A DNA stretch of 5,573 nucleotides from Bacteroidales bacterium UBA1769. GTDB taxonomy: Bacteria > Bacteroidota > Bacteroidia > Bacteroidales > UBA932. Positions 1 through 5,573 of the stretch are shown piece by piece. Made by a program: the position numbers and the translations under genes. Under the pieces are notes generated by a model, which made no database searches, had not been told where the DNA came from, and saw only the letters and a program-made list of their open reading frames with translations. The stretch spans positions 1-5,573 of the forward strand of contig DCGV01000092.1 of the NCBI GenBank assembly GCA_002314725.1, in the 5' to 3' direction. Numbering within the stretch: the stretch's first letter is position 1; each line of letters opens with the position of its first letter.

Positions 1-134
1 TACTTCTCATATTCAGACAATGCAGCTTTCAAACCCTCAAAAGAACCGCCATTCTGAACAATCTTATTGTATACATCCGCAATCTCTTCTGGTGTTTTGG
101 AAGTGAAAACCACTTTGTGATCCGCCAAATTCAT
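1..134 (-). CDS. Start of an unrecognised fourth operon gene (partial, cut by window edge)
   Basis: Only the first 44 codons are visible, beginning MNLADHKVVFTSKTPEE and ending near ALSEYEK. I do not recognise the family. The visible part looks soluble and probably alpha-helical, with no signal peptide, membrane segment or catalytic motif. The ATG at 134 lies one base after the TAA of the nuclease-helicase gene (138-136), so the two are almost certainly co-transcribed and probably translationally coupled. No strong ribosome-binding site is seen. The phase is open to the window edge and reads as normal protein, which supports a real gene. Its place directly behind the restriction subunit suggests an accessory, regulatory or further effector role, but that is inference from position only. 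Confidence 0.6.
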   Translation of the reverse strand, partial: MNLADHKVVFTSKTPEEIADVYNKIVQNGGSFEGLKAALSEYEK

Positions 135-135
135 A

Positions 136-3069
136 TTACTCAATGCTTAAGAATCCTGAAGTGAAGGCTCCAGGGAAGAGGAATTTCTTTTCGCCACCAT
201 CGTTGAAGGCGACAAAGATATACTGCGCTTTCCTGTCAATCTTTGTTACCTGGCCTACACCGAATTTCTTATGGGTCACGACGGTGCCTTCACCGACATT
301 GTCATAGATTTCTTCTGACGGTGATTTCGTCGCAGGAACAGGAGTTTTGACTATAGGTTTGGTGTGAACGGCGGTAGGCGTTGACACGTGGGGCGGCCTT
401 TGAATATTTTGCTTTGGCTCTAATAGCGTTGATTCTTTGCCGTAAGAAACTGTTGGTGATTCCAGAGTAGAAGGATTGGTTACAGGAACTGACACTCTGT
501 TTTCTGTTGCAGCCTTCATTGAGGACTGTTGATTGTAAAACAGTCTCTCGTATTCTTCTCTTCGAATCGTAGTATCCCATCCACCTACTTCGTCATCCTG
601 ATGGCGGTCAACACCCGCATAAACAAGGCTGGCATCTTCATAGCGTTTGAACTTGAAGATAGCGTCGTTCATCAATGGCGCATTGAAAACGCCAAGAGTG
701 CAGAGCATATCGAAATCTGCCACGCTCAGACCTGTAACTTTCTTGAAAAGGCCTGGCTCGAGTTGTGTGATGACATCCTTCAGGCAGCGCTCACGGTAAT
801 CTGTGAGGTACATAAAGATAGGGATGCGTGTAGCAAATTTGATGAGTTTTTCCTGAATCTGCTTTCGCTTGCTCTTAATCTCTTTCTCTTCGTCACTGAG
901 TTCCTTTTTCTCCTTATCGGAAGGCTTCTTGTCTTTTGCTTTGGCTTTCTTGATATTTTCGGATTTATTGATGATGGTGGTTATATCACCATTGAGGTTA
1001 CGGAAACCTTCAATATTCATAAGAGCTTTAAGGGCTTCGGGTGAATCAAGAATACGCTTGAGGGTTTCATTGTCCACATTTACGAGGAGAGCGGATTCCC
1101 AACGCTTTGCGAGGAGAGTTGCTGAAGTTCCCGCAAGTGCGATATCCAGTATATCCTGCGCATCAACCTGGCGCATAGAGCTACCGTCGTATGCAAGAAC
1201 AGGGAGGAAATTGATAAAGTCTGCGACTTTCTTTTCAGGGTTGCCTTCCTTTATGTCAAGGCGGCAGCTGTAGTCTGATATCTGACGGAGTGCCCGGTCA
1301 AGAGCAAAGTCAAAGACGTAACATTCATTCTTGACGATGATATTGTTTCCGGCATAATCTTTCACCTCCCACGGACTTTGGACACGGAAAGCTGACTGGA
1401 AATATGTTTCCGGACTCTTGAGGTTTCGGAGCATAAAGATTCCGGTCCACGGTTTGACTGTCACACCTGTTGTCAGTTTGCCGCAAGAAAGGGTAATGGT
1501 CTTTGATTGGAGAGGATCTGCCATTGCGTTCTGGACAGGGACAAGGGCATCGAGACCGATACCGGCCTGAGTGCCGGCACAAACAATAACCTTATAATCG
1601 TGATAAAAGGAATTTTGCTTCTGTGCGAGAAGGTTGGCCATAGCATGGCACGATGCGACATTCGGTAAGAACCAGAGAGTATGCGAGAGTAAGTTGAGAA
1701 GTCGCACATCTGAAAACGGCATAGGAGGACGCTTGTCCTGTCCCAACTTCAAATCATCTACACTTGAAGGGAGATAGCCTCCACGGATAAGGTTAAGCCA
1801 TTTCTGTACTTCGTTCTCGTATTTGAACTTCGCCTTTGAGCCGGTGCCTTCTGCGCTGAAAAACACATTTAGATCGAACTCATCGAACTCGGTATTCTTG
1901 GCTACTTCCTGAATCTCGTCAGGCATCCTATAGGTAAGCATTACCATACGAGGAAGGGCGGCGTATGGGTTGTTGCTGCCTTTCCAGTTTGTTTTTGCTT
2001 CCTGTTCGTTTGAATATGTCCAATTGAATATCTGTTCCTCGATGAACTCTCCACTGTTGATGGCGCGGAACGGAGTACCTGAGAGATAGAGATAATGGAT
2101 GGTTGAGATAGGAAGCCAAGACTCGTTGATTGCGTTTCCTGCTTCATCGTTCTGATATTTCTCGGCATCGAATTCAACGGCAGCCTCTTCGTCTTCCTTC
2201 TCAAAAAGGTCCTTTGCACGCTCACGCCATGCTCCGAAGTGGTATTCATCAAAAATAACGATATCCCAGGATACGGTATGAATAAACTCATTCTTTGCCT
2301 TGATGCCACCACCTTCTGCTGTGCCCAGCATATCCTGGAAAGAACCGAACACTACGATAGGCTTGGACTTGTCAGCACGGGCGTATTCCTGGTCAATATT
2401 GAGACTGTTATTCTTTGCGTCCTTATTGGATATGAACTGCCAGCCTTCGAAGTCCACGTGGCTTACAATGTCATCCCTCCACGCAGATTCAACAGCGGGC
2501 TTGAATGTAAGAATGAGGATGCGTTTGAAGCCCATTCTCTTGGCCAACTGATAGCTGGCAAAGGTCTTTCCAAAGCGCATCTTTGCATTCCAAAGGAATT
2601 TTGGAGTGCGATCAGGTTCATCAATCTTCTGCTGTTTGAAATATCCCTCAGTCATCATCACAGCACGCTCTTGTTCAGGGCGCATGCCAAAAGTCTGAGT
2701 GCGTTTTTCAATATTGGCAGTTCCTGTCTGGAGGGCGACAATAGCGGCCATAACATCCTGCACGGTGCATTTGAACCATTCGTTTTTGTCCTCTCCTGCA
2801 TTGAGCTGCCGGAATCCTTGTTTCTTGAGCAGGGCGTGCACATCGTGGTCCATAAAGCAGGAACCATCATTGCACATTGCGGAGTCTTGAAGAACTATCT
2901 CGTATGGAACACGTGTCTGGCTGGTCTGCTCTTTGACTCGAGTCTCTGCGTCACGGTCGGTGTAACCAATCTTCAGATAGCCTTTATGAGATTCAACGCC
3001 GACAAGACGATATGCGTATATCGTCGGAACTGCATCTGGGCGCTGAGGGAAAAATGATTGAATGTCCAT
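136..3069 (-). CDS. GIY-YIG (T5orf172-like) nuclease-SF2 helicase fusion, putative restriction subunit
   Basis: A 977-residue protein that probably cuts foreign DNA using an ATP-driven motor. Residues about 16-105 resemble the T5orf172/Mug113 branch of GIY-YIG nucleases: IYAY (17-20), KIGYT (33-37), R44, D74 and H78 where the family usually has E..lH, and EWF (97-99). The SF2 core follows: Walker A MRFGKT (164-169), DEYH box (274-277), SGTPF motif III (330-334), TTGVTV (533-538) and a motif VI-like QSAFRVQ (558-564). Residues about 600-850 are helical and unassigned, with a Lys/Glu-rich coil at about 702-745. A Pro/Thr/Ser-rich linker (about 860-918) leads to a small beta domain (about 925-977) like the Tudor/CarD-type tail seen on UvrD/PcrA helicases. 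The start at 3069 is 9 bases after the methyltransferase stop and gives an intact N-terminal nuclease. No frameshift is seen. The helicase assignment is strong; the nuclease is likely; the restriction role is inferred from the neighbouring methyltransferases. Confidence 0.88.
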   Translation of the reverse strand: MDIQSFFPQRPDAVPTIYAYRLVGVESHKGYLKIGYTDRDAETRVKEQTSQTRVPYEIVLQDSAMCNDGSCFMDHDVHALLKKQGFRQLNAGEDKNEWFKCTVQDVMAAIVALQTGTANIEKRTQTFGMRPEQERAVMMTEGYFKQQKIDEPDRTPKFLWNAKMRFGKTFASYQLAKRMGFKRILILTFKPAVESAWRDDIVSHVDFEGWQFISNKDAKNNSLNIDQEYARADKSKPIVVFGSFQDMLGTAEGGGIKAKNEFIHTVSWDIVIFDEYHFGAWRERAKDLFEKEDEEAAVEFDAEKYQNDEAGNAINESWLPISTIHYLYLSGTPFRAINSGEFIEEQIFNWTYSNEQEAKTNWKGSNNPYAALPRMVMLTYRMPDEIQEVAKNTEFDEFDLNVFFSAEGTGSKAKFKYENEVQKWLNLIRGGYLPSSVDDLKLGQDKRPPMPFSDVRLLNLLSHTLWFLPNVASCHAMANLLAQKQNSFYHDYKVIVCAGTQAGIGLDALVPVQNAMADPLQSKTITLSCGKLTTGVTVKPWTGIFMLRNLKSPETYFQSAFRVQSPWEVKDYAGNNIIVKNECYVFDFALDRALRQISDYSCRLDIKEGNPEKKVADFINFLPVLAYDGSSMRQVDAQDILDIALAGTSATLLAKRWESALLVNVDNETLKRILDSPEALKALMNIEGFRNLNGDITTIINKSENIKKAKAKDKKPSDKEKKELSDEEKEIKSKRKQIQEKLIKFATRIPIFMYLTDYRERCLKDVITQLEPGLFKKVTGLSVADFDMLCTLGVFNAPLMNDAIFKFKRYEDASLVYAGVDRHQDDEVGGWDTTIRREEYERLFYNQQSSMKAATENRVSVPVTNPSTLESPTVSYGKESTLLEPKQNIQRPPHVSTPTAVHTKPIVKTPVPATKSPSEEIYDNVGEGTVVTHKKFGVGQVTKIDRKAQYIFVAFNDGGEKKFLFPGAFTSGFLSIE

Positions 3070-3078
3070 TAAAAATGT

Positions 3079-4596
3079 TTATTCTATATCCCTAATTACA
3101 GATTCAATACAGGTAATCTCATCTGCTGATAATTCATATTTCTTGTACAAGAGTTCATCGGTCCATTCTATTTTTAGATTTTGCTGTGGAACAAACTGAA
3201 AAACGCTCTTTGTGATATGAATAGATGACAAGGCTTGAAGAAGAAGGAACCTGAAAAATTTTGTTTTAACATAAGAAACCATGTTCTTGGCCTCAATATC
3301 ATTTTCAAAAGCACCTAATACGAGATAAGTTTCTGTGCATACAGATTGAGGAGGTAACGACATAAGGGATGAAATTATCTGATATTTCCCGTCTGTGCCG
3401 GGTTTGTTACCGCCAGACATAGCATAGGTGATAATGACCTTGTACTTGTCCAATATTCTCTCACGATCTGTAAATGCATCCTTATTGATGAAAGAATATC
3501 CTTCGCTTGATAATAGCGCACAATCACCAGAGGATTTCACCTTATGACCTCTTTCGTTACTTGATAGTGTAAAACTATTACGAGAAAAAACCTCCTTATC
3601 CATTGTCGGTTCATTCAACTTTTGAATTTTTCGAATAATCTTAATGTATTCATTATCACGAACAAAAGTTGAATACTCGGAGAGTTTTCTTTCCACGGGT
3701 TCTGAGAATTCGTTGTTTTTGAAATTGACAACTTTACATGGACCATTATAGTCTTTCTGCCAAAGAAAATAGCAAATGCCACCGGCAACTGATACGCCAG
3801 GGAAACAATCGGCACTGTTATTATAGTCTACCAGATTCTTAATATGATTATTCTTGAGCATCATATCCCGAAAATCATCCAATCCTTTTCCTCCTGCATA
3901 CCAACGAGCTGGAATAATCATAGAAAGATAAGTGGGATTGAGCTTCATTGCTTGAGAAACGAATAGTTGGTATATCGGTTTTGCACTTGCTCCATTACCA
4001 CCGTCGCTGAGTTGATAGGGAGGATTTCCTATAATAACGTCAAATTTCATCTTAAATAATTCCTCTGGATTAATGACATGAATGAACTGATATGCATGGG
4101 CTTCTAACTCACTATCTCGGTCATATTCGCTTTTAGAAGCTCCACAATATTTACACTTATCTCCGTCCCATGTATGTTGAATTCTCTGATAAAGAATATT
4201 CCCCTGAGCGTGTTCTTCTGGAAATTGATAGAGAGAAAACTTGCTACTTGGATACTTTGTACAATATACGCTTCTACGTGAGAGCAGACTTGTCAATTCG
4301 GTGATTGCGATTCCGAACAGCTGCTTCGTATAGATATGTTCAAGTCTTTTCTCAAGATTTGGCATCTGAGGCTCCAGACCTTTGATGAGGCGCTTTGCTA
4401 TCTCACGGAGAAACACACCGCTTTTACAAGCCGGATCAAGAAAGGTGGTGTCCGGATTCTCGAAAAGTTCCGGCGGCAGCATATCCAACATCTTGTTGGC
4501 AAGTTCCGGCGGAGTGAAGACTTCGTCGTTACTGAGGTTTGCTATGCACGACAAGACATCAGGATTGTAGATGTTTTGAAATAACCCGTTATCCAT
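3079..4596 (-). CDS. Eco57I/TaqI-like N6-adenine DNA methyltransferase with C-terminal specificity region
   Basis: A 505-residue protein predicted to transfer a methyl group from S-adenosylmethionine to adenine N6 in a specific DNA sequence, acting as the modification subunit. Motif X is EVFTPPELANKML (25-37). Motif I is FLDPACKSGVFL (52-63), with Lys58 where many N6 methyltransferases have Gly. Motif IV, the catalytic tetrad, is NPPY (191-194). A CKYC knuckle (148-151) may bind metal, but no second Cys pair is obvious. Residues from about 280 to the end have no general motif and probably form the target-recognition region. The start overlaps the upstream gene by 8 bases in another frame, which points to translational coupling. 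The next gene begins 9 bases after the stop. The stretch from about residue 75 onward is richer in A+T than both neighbours. I recognise the family, not the recognition sequence; a stand-alone Type IIG enzyme is unlikely because no nuclease domain is visible here. Confidence 0.9.
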   Translation of the reverse strand: MDNGLFQNIYNPDVLSCIANLSNDEVFTPPELANKMLDMLPPELFENPDTTFLDPACKSGVFLREIAKRLIKGLEPQMPNLEKRLEHIYTKQLFGIAITELTSLLSRRSVYCTKYPSSKFSLYQFPEEHAQGNILYQRIQHTWDGDKCKYCGASKSEYDRDSELEAHAYQFIHVINPEELFKMKFDVIIGNPPYQLSDGGNGASAKPIYQLFVSQAMKLNPTYLSMIIPARWYAGGKGLDDFRDMMLKNNHIKNLVDYNNSADCFPGVSVAGGICYFLWQKDYNGPCKVVNFKNNEFSEPVERKLSEYSTFVRDNEYIKIIRKIQKLNEPTMDKEVFSRNSFTLSSNERGHKVKSSGDCALLSSEGYSFINKDAFTDRERILDKYKVIITYAMSGGNKPGTDGKYQIISSLMSLPPQSVCTETYLVLGAFENDIEAKNMVSYVKTKFFRFLLLQALSSIHITKSVFQFVPQQNLKIEWTDELLYKKYELSADEITCIESVIRDIE

Positions 4597-5257
4597 TCTG
4601 GTGTACTTTTTTGTAATGGGTTGTGTATCGTTTCAGGAATACGCCTTCGGTGTCTTCCTCGTCATCGTCACGAGCAAAGAGGTTGCCGTCGGGATTCGTG
4701 TTGTCTCTATAAAGCAGAAGGTCTGAAAGAGTATAGTCTGAACGTTGCATCTGTGTGGTGCCAATCAATGCCCATTCTGAGAAGACAATGGGCTCTGAAG
4801 TGTCGTTTCCAGCCTCATCAACACACATCAAGGTAAGAGCGTTTCCGCAGATAATGTTGCGACCTATAATGAAACGGACTGCGTCCCGAGTGTCGTTGGA
4901 GCAGTCATCTTTGCAAAGAGAGGTGTATTCACGATCCCAGATATTGAAAAGCCGCTGACGACAGGCCTCCACATTGTCCCTCATTATATCAACGCCATAT
5001 AGGCTGCCGATAGCTTCGACAGCGTGTATCTCGTAACTGCGATGTGCTGATTTATATCTGCGGCGGAGTTCTGCCAATTTCCGTTCAAGAATTGCGGAGA
5101 GGAAGTTCCCGTCTCCGCAGGCAGGTTCAAGGAAGCGGGAATCCGGTCGAATACACTCCGGTTTTACCAGATCAAGCATAGCGTTGACCTCACGTTCCGC
5201 CGTGAAGACTTCGCCACGTTCTGTGACTCTTTCTCTGGATTTGATTTGCTTTGTCAT
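4589..5257 (-). CDS. Short N6-methyltransferase-like protein lacking the catalytic NPPY motif
   Basis: A 222-residue protein beginning MTKQIKSRERVTE. It carries motif X (EVFTAEREVNAML, 16-28), motif I for SAM binding (FLEPACGDGNFL, 42-53) and a motif II-like SLYGVDIMRDN (85-95). No (D/N)PP(Y/F) tetrad occurs anywhere. After CGNALTL (137-143) the chain runs into PIVFSEW and an acidic DDDEED patch (197-202). Full N6 methyltransferases are usually much longer, so this looks like a SAM-binding half that either partners the next gene product or is non-catalytic. Its N-terminus is clearly similar to that of the downstream methyltransferase (EVFT, MLD, FL-D/E-PAC, FL), suggesting ancient duplication. 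An in-frame ATG at 5323 would add 22 residues, but a -7 promoter element lies inside that extension and the domain needs none of it, so I prefer 5257. The last 8 bases overlap the next gene. Confidence 0.8.
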   Translation of the reverse strand: MTKQIKSRERVTERGEVFTAEREVNAMLDLVKPECIRPDSRFLEPACGDGNFLSAILERKLAELRRRYKSAHRSYEIHAVEAIGSLYGVDIMRDNVEACRQRLFNIWDREYTSLCKDDCSNDTRDAVRFIIGRNIICGNALTLMCVDEAGNDTSEPIVFSEWALIGTTQMQRSDYTLSDLLLYRDNTNPDGNLFARDDDEEDTEGVFLKRYTTHYKKVHQNG

Positions 5258-5289
5258 TAAATTATGTGCTATTCTTCTGCTTAAATAAA

Positions 5290-5324
5290 CAAAGTTAGTA
5301 AAAATTCCCATGACACATCTCAAA
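5290..5324 (-). promoter_or_regulatory. Bacteroidota-type promoter for the operon
   Basis: On the minus strand the sequence TAACTTTG (5297-5290) exactly matches the Bacteroidota -7 consensus TAnnTTTG. A TTTG lies upstream (5324-5321) as a possible -33 element. The 23-base gap is a few bases longer than the usual 19-21, so the -33 part is less certain. Transcription would start near 5280-5284, giving a short leader of about 25 bases before the ATG at 5257. This is the only such element placed sensibly before the operon. Confidence 0.55.
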
Positions 5325-5484
5325 ACTCTTTCATCTTGTGAATGATACTATGGAGGAACTGATACTCAAAGCACACACTATTCCATTTCTCATGTTAATT
5401 TTGAATTGTGAGTAAAAATGAGGTCAGACAATATCTGTATTTTACAATGAGGCAAGAGTAGAGGGTCCAATGAAGCGGAGAAAT
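5325..5484. other. Intergenic stretch with no recognised gene
   Basis: Frames on both strands are broken by frequent stops and I see no RNA gene, long repeat or terminator hairpin with a T-run. Together with the promoter region it separates the operon from whatever lies to the right, which fits the methyltransferase-like gene being the first gene of its transcript. Confidence 0.5.
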
Positions 5485-5505
5485 TGTTGTTGTGTCACAA
5501 CAACA
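5485..5505. repeat. Perfect inverted repeat, 10-bp arms around one central base
   Basis: The arms are TGTTGTTGTG (5485-5494) and CACAACAACA (5496-5505) with a single T between them. No T-run follows on either strand, so it is not a classic intrinsic terminator. Such tight dyads often bind dimeric regulators. It lies about 190 bases upstream of the promoter-like element and overlaps the stop of the possible gene end to its right, so its target is unclear. Confidence 0.6.
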
Positions 5506-5573
5506 CATCTTGCACATCAAGCATGAACACTGGTGGTAAATTTGGATTGATAGGGTCAATCCATTGCAGGGAC
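5495..5573 (-). CDS. Possible 3' end of an upstream gene (partial, unrecognised)
   Basis: One minus-strand frame is open from the right edge for 25 codons and reads LQWIDPINPNLPPVFMLDV then QDVLL before a TGA at 5497-5495. It looks protein-like but is too short to assign. The opposite strand is also open here, from 5451, with an ATG at 5523 giving MNTGGKFGLIGSIHCRD, so a divergent gene start is an alternative. Neither has a recognisable motif. Confidence 0.25.
   Translation of the reverse strand, partial: SLQWIDPINPNLPPVFMLDVQDVLL

Noticed and set aside
529..1044. Plus-strand frame of 171 codons with hydrophobic Leu/Phe stretches
   Set aside because: The hydrophobic run is the complement of the Lys/Glu-rich coil on the coding strand, so it is a reading artefact and not a membrane protein.
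2239..3057. Plus-strand frame of 272 codons opposite the nuclease-helicase
   Set aside because: It mirrors a convincing multi-domain gene, has no recognisable motif and no promoter or ribosome-binding site; long antisense frames are common opposite genes with this codon use.
3079..5257. The two methyltransferase genes as one gene broken by a frameshift
   Set aside because: Each has its own motif X and motif I and its own start, and the 8-base overlap is a normal coupling arrangement, so they are two separate genes.
136..5257. BREX, DISARM or single-chain Type ISP system
   Set aside because: No PglZ, BrxC, DUF1998 or PLD-type partner is present, the methyltransferase is too short for PglX, and motor and methyltransferase are on separate chains.
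5396..5403. Plus-strand TAATTTTG matching TAnnTTTG
   Set aside because: No TTTG at the right distance upstream and no plausible gene follows it closely; chance matches are expected in A+T-rich DNA. The same applies to TAAATTTG at 5537-5544.
1..5573. CRISPR array, tRNA, rRNA or insertion sequence
   Set aside because: I saw no regularly spaced repeats, no cloverleaf-like sequence, and no transposase motifs or terminal inverted repeats flanking a gene.

Overview
The window holds a compact, probably single-transcript operon read entirely from the minus strand, right to left. It looks like a three-gene restriction-modification or phage-defence locus, with a fourth gene running off the left edge. 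The host is most likely a member of the Bacteroidota, perhaps a gut Bacteroidales. A TAnnTTTG-type -7 element sits just upstream of the first gene, Shine-Dalgarno sequences are weak or absent before the starts, and base composition is moderate. Phylum is an inference; nothing here fixes genus.

Layout in order of transcription. Positions 5573-5258 carry little coding: a possible 25-codon gene end (minus, to 5495), a perfect 10-bp-arm palindrome (5485-5505), and a promoter-like element (5290-5324). Gene A (5257-4589) is a short protein with an N6-adenine-methyltransferase SAM-binding half (EVFTA, FLEPACGDGNF) but no catalytic NPPY motif. Gene B (4596-3079) overlaps A by 8 bases and is an Eco57I/TaqI-like N6-adenine methyltransferase with an NPPY motif, a CxxC knuckle and a long C-terminal probable target-recognition region. 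Gene C (3069-136) starts 9 bases after B. It is a 977-residue fusion of a GIY-YIG/T5orf172-like nuclease, an SF2 helicase motor, a Lys/Glu-rich coil, a Pro/Thr linker and a small Tudor/CarD-like C-terminal domain. Gene D begins 1 base after the stop of C and is cut by the window edge after 44 codons.

Working model (inference): B, possibly with A as a SAM-binding partner, methylates adenine in a host recognition sequence. C translocates on or remodels unmethylated DNA and cleaves it with the N-terminal GIY-YIG domain. A conventional Type I HsdS, a Type III Mod/Res pair and BREX or DISARM signature genes are all absent from the window. The parts are known families, but this arrangement (methyltransferase-like half-protein, full methyltransferase, nuclease-helicase fusion, small fourth gene) does not match a textbook R-M type. 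A lower-GC block in the specificity-bearing part of gene B suggests exchange of that module.
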